In this document: in pieces, positions 9,015 through 18,024 of the stretch | How positions within the stretch are numbered: the stretch's first letter is position 1 | Layout: each line of letters begins with the position of its first letter | Assembly (NCBI RefSeq): GCF_025527015.1 | Contig: NZ_JAODIM010000043.1 | Coordinates: forward strand, 124,001 to 188,000 | Source of the DNA: Winslowiella arboricola | GTDB lineage: Bacteria > Pseudomonadota > Gammaproteobacteria > Enterobacterales > Enterobacteriaceae | Length of the DNA: 64,000 bases | Direction: 5' to 3' | Translations under genes and position numbers: made by a program | Notes under the pieces: generated by a model | Told to the model about the DNA's origin: nothing | Databases searched by the model: none | Seen by the model: the letters and a program-made list of their open reading frames with translations, nothing else

Positions 9015-9052
9015 TTAAAAAAACAGGGCGGATATTTCCGCCCTGTTTTTTT
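9015..9052. terminator. Bidirectional terminator between tonB and yciA
   Basis: A ten-base inverted repeat (AACAGGGCGG with CCGCCCTGTT) is flanked by A-runs on the left and T-runs on the right, so it can stop transcription from both converging genes. The right T-run reaches the yciA stop codon. Confidence 0.9.
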
Positions 9053-9479
9053 ATGCTTCGCTGTCCCAGGTAAAGTTGCTTTTACCCGGCGGCAAAGGTC
9101 GCGCTTTGCCCTCAGGATCTACCGCGACATAGATAAATACCGCTTCGGTGGCGCGGTAGCGCTGACCAATCGGTTCTGAAGAGACCTTTTTCACCCACAC
9201 TTCAACATTAATGGTAATCGAGCTGGTGCCGGTACGCATACAGCGCGCATAACAGCACACCACATCACCCACCGCCACCGGCTTAAGAAAGGTCATACCA
9301 TCAACGCGCACGGTAACTACGCGGCCTTCGGCAATCTCTTTCGCCAGAATGGCACCACCCATATCCATCTGTGACATGATCCAGCCGCCAAAGATATCGC
9401 CATTCGCATTGGTATCCGCGGGCATAGCTAGCGTACGCAGCACAACTTCGCCCTGCGGGGATTTCGGTTTGTCGTCCAT
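9051..9479 (-). CDS. yciA: Acyl-CoA thioesterase YciA
   Basis: A 142-residue hotdog-fold thioesterase that hydrolyses acyl-CoAs of varied chain length in the cytoplasm. It carries the family signature LAMPADTNANGDIFGGWIMSQMD (about residues 17-39), with the catalytic Asp of NGDIFGG and the helix beginning SQMD. VVTVRVDGMTFLKPV follows. Length and sequence match E. coli YciA with about ten extra N-terminal residues. It is the last gene of the yciC-yciB-yciA series on the minus strand, as in E. coli. Confidence 0.94.
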   Translation of the reverse strand: MDDKPKSPQGEVVLRTLAMPADTNANGDIFGGWIMSQMDMGGAILAKEIAEGRVVTVRVDGMTFLKPVAVGDVVCCYARCMRTGTSSITINVEVWVKKVSSEPIGQRYRATEAVFIYVAVDPEGKARPLPPGKSNFTWDSEA

Positions 9480-9549
9480 TGCTTCGCTTCTTATAAAATA
9501 TGGCCAGATGGCGCAAAATTACCCGGCTGAACAGCCGGGCACAGAATGA

Positions 9550-10086
9550 TTATTTTTGTTCCTGTGGCATCAGACGGTAAATATAAACGCCGCTGAGCAG
9601 GGTAAACAGCAGCGTTAAACCGGTAAGGCCGAATACTTTAAAGTTAACCCAAAACTCCTGCGACAGCCAAAAAGCGACATAAATATTTGCCAGTCCACAC
9701 AGCAGGAAAAACAGCGCCCAGGCAATATTCAGTTTGCGCCAGGCGAACTCCGGCAACTGAATCTCTTTACCCAGCATGCTCTGGATCAACGGTTTCTGCA
9801 TCCAGAAATGGCTGAACAGCAGGGCAATCGCGAACAGGCTGTAGATAACGGTGACTTTCCACTTAATAAACTCATCGTTATGAAACACCAGTGTCAGGGT
9901 GCCAAACACCGCGACCAGCACAAAGGTGAAAATGGTCATCTTCTCCAGCTTACGATATAGCACCCAGCTGACCACCAGCGCCAGGCCGGTAGCGACAATC
10001 AGCGCGCCCGATGCGACAAAAATGTCGTAAAGCTTATAGAAGACAAAGAAAACAACCAGCGGGAGAAAATCGAGTAACTGCTTCAT
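9550..10086 (-). CDS. yciB: Inner-membrane septation protein YciB
   Basis: A 178-residue polytopic membrane protein of the YciB/IspZ family, implicated in cell-envelope and septum synthesis. About five hydrophobic helices are visible, with the conserved [19 protein letters not shown] segment near residues 68-86 and [15 protein letters not shown] near the end. The start at [14 protein letters not shown] matches E. coli YciB in position and length. The longer upstream frame begins inside the intergenic region and is rejected. It lies 53 bases downstream of yciC. Confidence 0.93.
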   Translation of the reverse strand: MKQLLDFLPLVVFFVFYKLYDIFVASGALIVATGLALVVSWVLYRKLEKMTIFTFVLVAVFGTLTLVFHNDEFIKWKVTVIYSLFAIALLFSHFWMQKPLIQSMLGKEIQLPEFAWRKLNIAWALFFLLCGLANIYVAFWLSQEFWVNFKVFGLTGLTLLFTLLSGVYIYRLMPQEQK

Positions 10087-10139
10087 AAAGGTTTCCAAAT
10101 CACCGATCTGGCATGCCCGGGCAGGGCATGCCTTTATCA

Positions 10140-10877
10140 TTAACGTAACAGCATATATAAACGCGACAAATAAATAATCAATATGGCTGAAACCAGATTG
10201 CTGATCGCATTAAATACCACTGATGCAACATTGGCCGGCAGAATGGTAAATGACGCCGCCAGCAACATCAGCAGCACCTTCGCCAGCAACCATAGGATCA
10301 CCGCCGGCGCGACCAGTTTCATCTGGCTCCACACCAGACGCACGCTGGTGCGCATGGAGGCAAACACGCCGCTTTTATCGGTCACCATAATAATCGGCGC
10401 CAGCGCCAGCAGGATCGCCAGCATCACCCCGGGCACTACCACCACCATAAAGCCAAGCTGAACCACCAGGGTGACCAGGAAGGTCAGCAGCAGCAGGCGT
10501 GGCAACAGCGGGGCGGAGGCGCCAATGGCGCGCAGGGCGCTGACACGTTGCCCGGACGATACCATCGGGATCAGACACAACATGCCGCCTAACAGCAACA
10601 CATTGCCCACCAGCGAGGCGAAAGTACCTGCAGCCGAGGCGCGTAATAACACCTGCTGTTGCTCTGGCGTCATACTCTGCACCATCTCAAACAGGGTGGT
10701 GGCGCTACCGCTGTCGCCTTCGCCCAGTATTGACAGTTGATCGGCGCCTGGCGTTAACGCGTGGCCGATCATTACCGTAATAAATGAGGTCAGCAACGCC
10801 ATCAATACAATGGTAATCAGCTGATGGCGTAAAAAATTTCCCGTGTCACGGTATAACGAACCCGCCGTGATAGACAT
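10140..10877 (-). CDS. yciC: YciC family inner-membrane protein
   Basis: A 245-residue polytopic protein of the UPF0259/YciC family with about six membrane helices. The N-terminal cytoplasmic segment reads [19 protein letters not shown], the usual opening of this family. A conserved middle part carries [20 protein letters not shown] and a basic loop [14 protein letters not shown]. Function is unknown; it is linked to envelope homeostasis by its constant neighbour yciB. It is the first gene of the yciC-yciB-yciA series. Confidence 0.92.
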   Translation of the reverse strand: MSITAGSLYRDTGNFLRHQLITIVLMALLTSFITVMIGHALTPGADQLSILGEGDSGSATTLFEMVQSMTPEQQQVLLRASAAGTFASLVGNVLLLGGMLCLIPMVSSGQRVSALRAIGASAPLLPRLLLLTFLVTLVVQLGFMVVVVPGVMLAILLALAPIIMVTDKSGVFASMRTSVRLVWSQMKLVAPAVILWLLAKVLLMLLAASFTILPANVASVVFNAISNLVSAILIIYLSRLYMLLR

Positions 10878-10901
10878 GTACTCTCCTTGGGTAAACCAAA
10901 T

Positions 10902-11321
10902 TTATAGACCCGGCGATTGTACATGGTCTGACAGTAAGCTGGCACCCTGACTTACATAACTTTCGGTTATTGCTGGTAATGACGGCTGAAAAAGTGGCGG
11001 CAGGCCGTATTTTGCCCGTGCACGGTCACAGGCATCATTGGGTTGGCCATTTTCACCGGACATCGGAAACTCCCGGCAGGGGGTTGGCCGGCTTTCATAA
11101 ATGGTGCAAGTGACACAGCCGCCAACCTCTCCCCGCAGTGCGCTGCAACGGGGGGATTTACTGTTGGTGCCAGACATGGCGCGCAAAAAAGGGGTTACCG
11201 GCTCGGTGAGCGCGACCGGAACGTGGCCGCCGCCATCATCGGCTTCGGCCCAGTAAAAAGAGACACGGAAATAAGCGCAGCAGGCGCCACAGGTTACGCA
11301 CGGATTAAGAGTATCGCTCAT
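10902..11321 (-). CDS. YkgJ-family cysteine-cluster protein
   Basis: A 139-residue protein of the zinc- or iron-chelating cysteine-cluster family. The cysteine arrangement is clear: [12 protein letters not shown] near the N-terminus, then a central single Cys (PRCSAL), [18 protein letters not shown], and a later [16 protein letters not shown]. These probably bind metal, possibly an iron-sulfur cluster. I chose the ATG giving MSDTLNPC; an upstream in-frame ATG at 11405 would add 28 atypical residues. It lies between yciC and ompW and is divergent from ompW. Specific role unknown. Confidence 0.8.
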   Translation of the reverse strand: MSDTLNPCVTCGACCAYFRVSFYWAEADDGGGHVPVALTEPVTPFLRAMSGTNSKSPRCSALRGEVGGCVTCTIYESRPTPCREFPMSGENGQPNDACDRARAKYGLPPLFQPSLPAITESYVSQGASLLSDHVQSPGL

Positions 11322-11436
11322 TTGATCGCCCACCCCTCCTGAGGTTTCGAACCAAAATCCACTGGCACAAGTGAGCAAAATATCCGCTTGTCGGAGTTTG
11401 TTCAATGGCTATTTCCGTGCGTGGGATCCCAAAAGT

Positions 11437-11450
11437 TTGATCCAAATCAA
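11437..11450. promoter_or_regulatory. FNR binding site upstream of ompW
   Basis: TTGATCCAAATCAA is a perfect match to the FNR consensus TTGAT-N4-ATCAA. Its centre lies about 145 bases upstream of the ompW start. E. coli ompW is known to respond to FNR, so oxygen-limitation control of ompW is likely here too. Confidence 0.8.
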
Positions 11451-11588
11451 TCCATTGTTTTTTAAGAAGTTTAAAAGAATTGATTCGCATGATCTTTGTG
11501 ATATTCGGTGTAAATATGTCTCACGAAGCAGAAACGAGCCGGCGCAAAACAGCCGGCAGGCGCGCAAATTAATAAAAAAGGAGTGGGT

Positions 11589-12221
11589 ATGAAGTTGGCA
11601 ACGGTAGTTCTGGCTCTGGCAGCGGTGCTGCCAGTGGTGGCAAGTGCGCATCAGGCGGGAGACTTCTTTATGCGTGCCGGTTCCGCAACGGTACGTCCAA
11701 CGGAAGGTTCGGATAATGTGCTGGGCATGGGTTCATTTAGCGTGGATAACAATACCCAGCTTGGCCTGACCTTTACCTGGATGGCAACCGATAATATCGG
11801 TGTTGAGCTGCTGGCGGCGACGCCTTTCCGCCATAAAGTCGGCCTTGCCGCCACCGGCAATCTGGCGACGGTCAAACAACTGCCGCCCACGCTAATGGCG
11901 CAGTGGTATTTCTTCGACAGCAGCAGCAAAGTACGTCCCTATCTTGGTGCCGGTATTAACTACACCACTTTTTATGATGCCGATTTCAATCAGACCGGAC
12001 GCGATGCGGGTCTCAGCGATCTGAGCGTTAAGGATTCCTGGGGCATGGCGGGACAGGTGGGGCTGGATTATAAAGTTGATGATGACTGGCTGATCAATAT
12101 GTCAGTCTGGTATATGGATATCGATACCGAAGTGAAATTTAAAGCCAACGGGGAACAGCAGAACATTAATACCCGTATCGACCCGTGGGTGTTCTTCTTT
12201 GGTCTGGGATATCGTTTCTGA
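11589..12221 (+). CDS. ompW: Outer membrane protein OmpW
   Basis: A 210-residue outer-membrane protein of the eight-stranded OmpW barrel family, which forms a narrow hydrophobic channel. A signal peptide (about residues 1-20, ending VASAHQAGDF) is followed by family motifs FMRAGSATVRP, LTFTWMATDNIGVELLAATPF, PPTLMAQWYFF, RPYLGAGINYTTF and the terminal FGLGYRF, with the C-terminal Phe used for barrel assembly. I chose ATG 11589, which has AAGGAG seven bases upstream, over the in-frame GTG two codons earlier. An FNR site lies upstream and a hairpin downstream. Confidence 0.95.
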   Translation: MKLATVVLALAAVLPVVASAHQAGDFFMRAGSATVRPTEGSDNVLGMGSFSVDNNTQLGLTFTWMATDNIGVELLAATPFRHKVGLAATGNLATVKQLPPTLMAQWYFFDSSSKVRPYLGAGINYTTFYDADFNQTGRDAGLSDLSVKDSWGMAGQVGLDYKVDDDWLINMSVWYMDIDTEVKFKANGEQQNINTRIDPWVFFFGLGYRF

Positions 12222-12233
12222 GGTTGTATTCAG

Positions 12234-12263
12234 GCAGGGCCGCCGCCTTTAACGGTGGCCCTG
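12234..12263. terminator. Hairpin between convergent ompW and hicB
   Basis: A strong imperfect inverted repeat (GCAGGGCC-g-CCG with CGG-t-GGCCCTGC) lies just after the ompW stop codon. It has no long T-run, so termination efficiency is uncertain. Confidence 0.5.
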
Positions 12264-12267
12264 CTGG

Positions 12268-12678
12268 TCAGCCGCGCGCTATCTCTCTGCGGGCGAGAGT
12301 GGAAAGAAAGGCGGAGCGGTTTTTGTAATGCCCGTTCTGCGCAATAAAACGGTCTATCGCCGTAATCAGATTACCTGGCATGGTGAGATTGAATTTAACG
12401 GCCTTAGTTTCGTATTTTGTCGGATCAATCTCCACCAGGGCTAAGAAACCGGCATCTTCGCTCAGCCGTGGATCACCGAGATAATCCGCCGGATCACGAG
12501 GTGCAGGTACATGCCCCCCTTGTTCCGTTAACACTTCCATATGCTGGCCGAAGGCGGATTCAGCATCGTATATGGCATCTTCGAAACTATCACCCGCAAA
12601 GAAACACCCCTCGACATCGGGGAAGTAGCCATCCCAGGTGCCACTATCAGTTTTAAAAATAAACAGCGGATAAATCAT
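12268..12678 (-). CDS. hicB: HicB-type antitoxin
   Basis: A 136-residue antitoxin. The N-terminal HicB fold (about residues 1-85) has the typical opening MIYPLFIF, then GYFPDVEGCFFAGDSFEDAIYDAESA. The C-terminal part (about 95-136, FNLTMPGNLITAIDRFI..NRSAFLSTLARREI) is a ribbon-helix-helix DNA-binding domain. The protein should neutralise HicA and autoregulate the pair. It lies downstream of hicA with about 60 bases between, the usual toxin-first order for this family. Confidence 0.9.
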   Translation of the reverse strand: MIYPLFIFKTDSGTWDGYFPDVEGCFFAGDSFEDAIYDAESAFGQHMEVLTEQGGHVPAPRDPADYLGDPRLSEDAGFLALVEIDPTKYETKAVKFNLTMPGNLITAIDRFIAQNGHYKNRSAFLSTLARREIARG

Positions 12679-12740
12679 ATATACCTCATCAGGTTCAGGT
12701 GATGACCCTTGCAGAGAAGGTGCGGCTCCCGTCGCACCGG

Positions 12741-12929
12741 TTATAACAATCTAAGACCAGAAATTTCCTGAGCTTGTCGGACACCCCCTTTTGAAGAATC
12801 CTTTCTGGGGTGGGGGACGGTAATGACTTTGATTACTCCCGGTTTATTCAGCGTAATATGACTCCCTGTCTGCCGCTGTTTAACCCATCCATCAGCAATT
12901 AGTCGTTTTAATAACTCTGCACTGCTCAT
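12741..12929 (-). CDS. hicA: HicA-type mRNA interferase toxin
   Basis: A 62-residue toxin with a double-stranded-RNA-binding-like fold that cleaves mRNA when not held by HicB. The family landmarks are present: an SSAELLKRLIADGW helix, GSHITL with the catalytic His, and the VITVPHPRKD strand. The C-terminal helix reads VRQAQEISGLRLL. The start MSSAEL has a GGAGGG site; the longer frame from 12986 is rejected. A plausible operator for HicB would lie in 12930-13025 but no convincing palindrome was found. Confidence 0.87.
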   Translation of the reverse strand: MSSAELLKRLIADGWVKQRQTGSHITLNKPGVIKVITVPHPRKDSSKGGVRQAQEISGLRLL

Positions 12930-13025
12930 CAACCCTCCATTTCGTTGACTTGTGGGTATAGTGCCCACCGTGGAGTTGAGAGTCAATGAAAATTAGTGGG
13001 TGTTATAACCAGCTGTGATTTGCAG

Positions 13026-13055
13026 CAAAAAAATGGCCGGGCATTGCCCGGCCAT
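13026..13055 (-). terminator. Rho-independent terminator after the BON lipoprotein gene
   Basis: A ten-base inverted repeat (ATGGCCGGGC with GCCCGGCCAT, three-base loop). On the minus strand it is followed by a run of seven T, just downstream of the stop codon at 13078. Confidence 0.85.
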
Positions 13056-13077
13056 CACAGATATCTCAGAGTTAGTA

Positions 13078-13392
13078 CTATTTAATCTGCATATTGTTAA
13101 CCACAGATTTGACGCCCGGCACGCTGCGGGTTACCTGCACGGCGCGATTGGCTGCCTGTGGTGAGGAGACAAAGCCGCTTAGTTGTACGCGACCTTTAAA
13201 GGTTTCGACATTAATCTCGGTCGATTTCAGCGATTTATCACCCAGTAGCTCAGCTTTCACCTTGGTTGTAACTACGGTGTCATCAAGATAGCCGCCGGTT
13301 CCTTCTTTAGTTGATGTTGGCGCACAGGCGCTTACAGCTAATGCAACCACCGCAGCGATAATCGCACCGCTGACGACTTTAAATAACTTCAT
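13078..13392 (-). CDS. BON-domain lipoprotein
   Basis: A 104-residue predicted lipoprotein with lipobox AVSAC, so Cys23 would be acylated. One BON domain (about residues 38-104) follows: TVVTTKVKAELLGDKSLKSTEINVETFKGRVQLSGFV, then SVPGVKSVVNNM. BON domains are thought to bind phospholipid; relatives such as OsmY and DolP act in the periplasm under envelope stress. It has its own terminator. It is shorter than OsmY or DolP, which have two BON domains. Precise role unknown. Confidence 0.85.
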   Translation of the reverse strand: MKLFKVVSGAIIAAVVALAVSACAPTSTKEGTGGYLDDTVVTTKVKAELLGDKSLKSTEINVETFKGRVQLSGFVSSPQAANRAVQVTRSVPGVKSVVNNMQIK

Positions 13393-13551
13393 TGTTTATC
13401 TCCCTGTCACCATCAATGGATATTTCCGTTACCAATAACGGAAGCCTTAATGATTGTGGGCCACAACCGCCAGATTTACCAATGTCAAAGCGTAAAAAAG
13501 AGAAAGGAAAGAGTGTCTTATCAGCTAATAAGCCACTCCCGAACCAGCCCA

Positions 13552-15783
13552 TTAATCCACCCGGGTCCAGGCATCCCGCCAGTTTGAGCCTACCCCTGGC
13601 TGATAGTGATTTGCCGACGGCGAATAGATCCGGCACCAGCCACTGTATGGGAACGGTTTGCAGCGGTAAATATGGTTGTCGCTGCCCAGCACCCGCGTCC
13701 CTTCAGCATATTTGTTCATCTGATCGGGATAACGGTATTCATATTGCGCCGGTGGAGGCGTCACCGGTTCTGGCGGTGGCTTTACTGGCTCAGGTGGAGG
13801 TGTTACAGGTTCAGGCGATGGCGGAACCTCGGGTTCAGGTGGCGGCACCACAGGTTCAGGCTCCGGCACTGGTATTACTGGTTCTGGCTCGGGGGTAATA
13901 GTATCCACACTAAAGGCCAATTGCAGCCGTTGCGCCAGTGGAACCCAGATAAGATTGCGGTAAGAACTGGAGGGAACGTGATGAACAGAGCCGTCGCTAC
14001 GCATTTCGCCTGCCTGCATTTTACCTGGCGTGGCGGTATTGATCGCCTGCGCCAGCTGTGATGGCCAGCTGTATTTATCTTCATTCTGCGCGGTAATGGG
14101 CAATGAAACCCGCGCCAGTTCCTCGCCGCTAAGGATATTGCGCAGCACCGCCTGTTTTATTGTGCCGGGTATCGCCGGGTTTTCACCGAAAAGCTGACCG
14201 ATGGAGAACCAGTTCTCACCGTTTATCAGCGCATGAGTACGACGTGTTATCTGCAAATACTGTTTATTGACCAGCGCATTATACAACCACAGCTTATTTC
14301 TGTAGCCCGACCAGTTTACGATCTGAATATCACCATTGCTGTTCATTTCACCAGCACGCACCACATTCGCCGGAAAATGACGGTTAATATCTCCGGCAAG
14401 GTACATTGGCCATTCCCACTGACCGGTTTTGCTGGCAGGGAAATCAAAGCCCGACAACACCTGATTGCCTGACGTGTCTTTCAGCTGAACCTCAAAAAAT
14501 TGCCGTGCCGGCAATTCAGCCTGCGACAGTAATTCACCCACCTGGGTCCAGTGGGTAAATGGCGGATAAAAATTAGCCACCGTTTGCCGGCGTTCATTCA
14601 GCAGTCTGGCGTTATCGTTGGTGGTTGCGCTACCAGCAATCAGATTAAGGTGCTGCTTATTGGGAGTAGACCAGAGATTGATTAACGGGCATGCAGGGGT
14701 GCAGGGATAGGACATAATGGTACGCCATCGCGGCATCTGGGCAGTTTGGCGGTAACCGTGCCCGTAAGCAAAAAGGGCATTATTGCCATGTTCCGGATTA
14801 TGGGTGGCGCTCAGGTTATGGCCTATCTCATGAGCGAAGATATGATCGCTAATGCAACTCCACGCCACAACGCCAAACGCCGACTGTTTAATGGCATGGA
14901 CGTAGGCGATACCACAACTGGATTTAAAATCGTTGCTAAGTAGCACCACCACATCGGCGAGATGCTGCTCGCGAAAAGCATGCACGATAGCGCCTAACTT
15001 CGCGTCCTGTGGATTACGCACCTGCGTCAGCATATCGCTGTTCAGCCCTTGCTCATCGTAATCAACATTGAGGATACCGGCATTTTCAAGCTCAATATGG
15101 ATATCGCTATTTTTATAGCCCTGATTTGCATCGTTAATCGCCAGCGCTACCAGCGCCGGAATATCATTGACTCTGGCGCGAGCCTGATTAGTGGTGGCGA
15201 CCATAACACGGATCTTAATTAATTCTCCCTGATCGGATGATGTGGCTGGTGGAGGAATGCTGCTGTTGGCTGAGGCTTCAACGGTATCATCTTCTCTCCA
15301 GGGTAAACGATCGCTGTCGGTTTTAATAATTGCGTGGTTACCTTCGCCCAGCGGAAATATCTGATACAGCTCGCCGTTATAATGGATGGCGCCGGTAATA
15401 TTGTCACCGTTCCTGACCAGAATAACCTGGTTTATCAATGCGTCATCGGGGGAGGGATTAACCGAAGCCTTAATGGCACCCTGCCAGATGGCCAGACCAG
15501 CGCTGTCCTGTGTAAACGCTGTTTTATGCGCAATTAATATTTCATCTGGTTTAACTTCCAGCGCTATATCCTGGGCATCGTCCGCCAGAATGGCTGCCCG
15601 GGCGCGCATAATCGTAACAGACTGGGTTGACGGCAGATCAGCAAAGCGATAATTGTCCGGATCAAGCCTGTTTTGCGGCGCGGAAAACAGGGCATTATCT
15701 GCGGACCAGGCAACAGTGGCAATAAACAACAGCACGCACACACTTATCCAGCGCATCATCGTTTCACACCATGAGCTAATCAT
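13552..15783 (-). CDS. Secreted zinc metalloprotease with chitin-binding tail
   Basis: A 743-residue exported protein. After a signal peptide (about residues 1-27) comes a propeptide-like region, then a reprolysin-type metalloprotease domain (about 185-405). HEIGHNLSATH at 318-328 supplies the three zinc His (318, 322, 328) and catalytic Glu319, and IMSY at 356-359 is the Met-turn. Residues 411-501 and 524-614 are two copies of one module (W..vG.L, then AGEM.S.G, then YRN..W). A Pro-Glu linker (630-679) leads to a C-terminal domain (680-743) resembling the chitin-binding tail of GbpA-like proteins, with Cys708 and Cys717 in YRCKPFPYSGWC. The start has GAGGT seven bases upstream. A role in digesting glycoprotein or chitin-associated substrates is inference. 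Confidence 0.82.
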   Translation of the reverse strand: MISSWCETMMRWISVCVLLFIATVAWSADNALFSAPQNRLDPDNYRFADLPSTQSVTIMRARAAILADDAQDIALEVKPDEILIAHKTAFTQDSAGLAIWQGAIKASVNPSPDDALINQVILVRNGDNITGAIHYNGELYQIFPLGEGNHAIIKTDSDRLPWREDDTVEASANSSIPPPATSSDQGELIKIRVMVATTNQARARVNDIPALVALAINDANQGYKNSDIHIELENAGILNVDYDEQGLNSDMLTQVRNPQDAKLGAIVHAFREQHLADVVVLLSNDFKSSCGIAYVHAIKQSAFGVVAWSCISDHIFAHEIGHNLSATHNPEHGNNALFAYGHGYRQTAQMPRWRTIMSYPCTPACPLINLWSTPNKQHLNLIAGSATTNDNARLLNERRQTVANFYPPFTHWTQVGELLSQAELPARQFFEVQLKDTSGNQVLSGFDFPASKTGQWEWPMYLAGDINRHFPANVVRAGEMNSNGDIQIVNWSGYRNKLWLYNALVNKQYLQITRRTHALINGENWFSIGQLFGENPAIPGTIKQAVLRNILSGEELARVSLPITAQNEDKYSWPSQLAQAINTATPGKMQAGEMRSDGSVHHVPSSSYRNLIWVPLAQRLQLAFSVDTITPEPEPVIPVPEPEPVVPPPEPEVPPSPEPVTPPPEPVKPPPEPVTPPPAQYEYRYPDQMNKYAEGTRVLGSDNHIYRCKPFPYSGWCRIYSPSANHYQPGVGSNWRDAWTRVD

Positions 15784-15938
15784 GATAATACCTCAGAACA
15801 ACTCTCTTTATGGGGATGATGTTAATAAATGTAGGTGCTTTTTTGCTTATCACAAGCGTGGCGGTATTTAGCGATTTGCACTGAAGCGGGGCGGTTTAAT
15901 AAGCCTGACGGGGATTGAATACCGGAGAAATAAAAAAT

Positions 15939-15964
15939 AATGCCTTATCAGATTAATAAGGCAT
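15939..15964. terminator. trp operon terminator
   Basis: A ten-base inverted repeat (AATGCCTTAT with ATAAGGCATT) lies just past trpA on the minus strand and is followed there by an AT-rich, T-containing stretch. It also faces the promoter of the metalloprotease gene. Confidence 0.8.
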
Positions 15965-15976
15965 TTTGTGCAGAGA

Positions 15977-16783
15977 TTAACGGCTGGCAGCCTTCAGTTT
16001 GCTGACAAAACTGTGTAATTCGGCCAGCAGCGCATCCGGATTTGCCTGGTTTTTTTCGATGATTTTAACAATCGCCGAACCGGAAATCGCGCCAGCTGCG
16101 CCAGCAGCAATGGCTTCTTTAACCTGCGATGGCTCCGAAATACCAAAGCCCTGCAGCGGCGGTGCGGCATGGTATTCACGTAATTTGTCGACCAGATGTT
16201 GCAGCGGCAAACTGGCGCGCTTTTCGGCACCGGTGACACCGGCACGCGACAGCAGGTAGGTATAACCGCGACCGTGGGAGGCGATTTCGCGTAGCAGATC
16301 GTCACTGGCGTTCGGCGGGCAGATAAAGATTGGCGCGATATTATGGCGCAATGCCGCCTGACGGAAAGGCGCTGACTCTTCAATCGGCACGTCGGCAACC
16401 AGCACCGAATCAACGCCCGCTGCGGCGCAACGCGCATAAAAGTTATCAATACCGCCGGAAAATACCAGATTGGCGTACATCAGCAAACCAATCGGCAAAG
16501 TCGGGTATTTCTGGCGAATGGTCGCCAGCAGTTCAAAACACTGGGCAGGGGTGACGCCCGCTGCAAATGCCCGCAGATTGGCACCCTGAATGGTTGGGCC
16601 ATCGGCCAGCGGATCGGAAAAGGGGATGCCAAGCTCCAGCGCATCAGCGCCAGCGTCCACCAGGGTATCGATAATTTTCAGTGACAGTTCTGGCGTCGGA
16701 TCGCCGAGGGTGACAAAAGGCACAAAAGCGCCTTCTCTGGCTGCGTCCAGACGTGTGAATAACTGCTGATAACGTTCCATCAA
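15977..16783 (-). CDS. trpA: Tryptophan synthase alpha chain
   Basis: A 268-residue TIM-barrel enzyme that cleaves indole-3-glycerol phosphate to indole and glyceraldehyde phosphate, passing indole to TrpB through the intersubunit tunnel. Catalytic Glu lies in [16 protein letters not shown] and Asp in that same loop. The phosphate-binding end is [10 protein letters not shown] and [11 protein letters not shown]. The first two codons are both ATG. The upstream ATG overlaps the trpB stop codon, so translation is coupled. It is the last gene of the operon. Confidence 0.97.
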   Translation of the reverse strand: MMERYQQLFTRLDAAREGAFVPFVTLGDPTPELSLKIIDTLVDAGADALELGIPFSDPLADGPTIQGANLRAFAAGVTPAQCFELLATIRQKYPTLPIGLLMYANLVFSGGIDNFYARCAAAGVDSVLVADVPIEESAPFRQAALRHNIAPIFICPPNASDDLLREIASHGRGYTYLLSRAGVTGAEKRASLPLQHLVDKLREYHAAPPLQGFGISEPSQVKEAIAAGAAGAISGSAIVKIIEKNQANPDALLAELHSFVSKLKAASR

Positions 16784-17970
16784 ATCTCTCCCTTCGCTTT
16801 CAGAATGTCATGGACGGTGAAAATATCTTTATCGCCGCGACCGGAAAGATTAACCACCAGCAGCTGCTCTTTTTCCGGGTTATCACGCACCATTTTCAGC
16901 GCATAAGCGAGGGCATGAGAAGACTCCAGCGCCGGGATAATGCCTTCGGCGCGGCACAGCTCTTTAAAGGCTTCCATTGCTTCGTCATCGGTAATCGAGA
17001 CATATTCGGCGCGGCCAATGCTGTTGAGATACGCATGCTGTGGGCCGACTGACGGGAAGTCGAGGCCAGCAGAGATGGAGTAGGACTCTTCAATCTGACC
17101 ATCTTCGGTCTGCATCATTGGCGCTTTCATACCGAAGTAGATACCGACACGGCCATGTTTCAGGGGCGCGCCGTGCTCGCCAGTTTCGATACCGTGACCC
17201 GCCGGTTCCACACCGATCAGGCCAACCGAAGCATCATCAATAAAATCGGCAAACATACCGATGGCATTGGAGCCGCCGCCGACACATGCCACTACCGCAT
17301 CCGGCAGGCGACCTTCACGCTCAAGAATCTGCGCTTTAGTCTCTTCGCCGATCATGCGCTGGAATTCGCGCACAATCGTCGGGTACGGATGCGGGCCCGC
17401 CGCTGTACCCAGCATATAGTGGGAGTTTTCGTAGCTGCCAGACCAGTCACGCAACGCTTCGTTACAGGCATCTTTCAGCGTTGATGAACCGCTGTGCACC
17501 GGAATCACTTCCGCGCCCATTAAGCGCATACGGAACACATTCGGTGACTGACGTTCGATATCTTTGGCGCCCATATAGATGCGGCACTTCAGACCAAGCA
17601 GGGCACTGGCCAGCGCTGACGCCACGCCATGCTGACCGGCGCCGGTTTCGGCGATAATCTCGGTTTTACCCATGCGCTTAGCCAGCAGCGCCTGACCCAA
17701 TACCTGATTGGTTTTGTGCGCGCCGCCGTGCAGCAGATCTTCGCGCTTCAGATACAGACGGGTTTTGCTGCCTTTGGTCAGGTTCTGGCACAACGTCAGG
17801 GCCGTCGGGCGACCGGCATAGTTTTTCAGCAGGTCAGTAAACTGCGCCTGAAATTCCGGGTCGCGCTGCGCGCTGACAAACGCTTCTTCCAGCTGGCGTA
17901 GCGCTGGCATCAGAATCTGCGGCACATACATGCCGCCAAATTCGCCAAAGTAGGGGTTCAGTAACGTCAT
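16780..17970 (-). CDS. trpB: Tryptophan synthase beta chain
   Basis: A 396-residue pyridoxal-phosphate enzyme that joins indole and serine to make tryptophan, in an alpha2beta2 complex with TrpA. The PLP lysine is in the GGAHKTNQ motif (about residue 86), and the cofactor phosphate loop is [10 protein letters not shown] (about 229-238). The length matches E. coli TrpB. It overlaps trpA by four bases and follows trpCF after a 54-base gap. Confidence 0.97.
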   Translation of the reverse strand: MTLLNPYFGEFGGMYVPQILMPALRQLEEAFVSAQRDPEFQAQFTDLLKNYAGRPTALTLCQNLTKGSKTRLYLKREDLLHGGAHKTNQVLGQALLAKRMGKTEIIAETGAGQHGVASALASALLGLKCRIYMGAKDIERQSPNVFRMRLMGAEVIPVHSGSSTLKDACNEALRDWSGSYENSHYMLGTAAGPHPYPTIVREFQRMIGEETKAQILEREGRLPDAVVACVGGGSNAIGMFADFIDDASVGLIGVEPAGHGIETGEHGAPLKHGRVGIYFGMKAPMMQTEDGQIEESYSISAGLDFPSVGPQHAYLNSIGRAEYVSITDDEAMEAFKELCRAEGIIPALESSHALAYALKMVRDNPEKEQLLVVNLSGRGDKDIFTVHDILKAKGEI

Positions 17971-18024
17971 AGGATGTCTCTTTTCTCAGTTGAGAGGGCC
18001 GCCGGGCGCACCCGGCTCCGACAA

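Noticed and set aside
13606-14061. Plus-strand frame rich in Arg and Trp opposite the metalloprotease
   Set aside because: The odd composition is the reverse reading of the Pro-Glu linker repeats.
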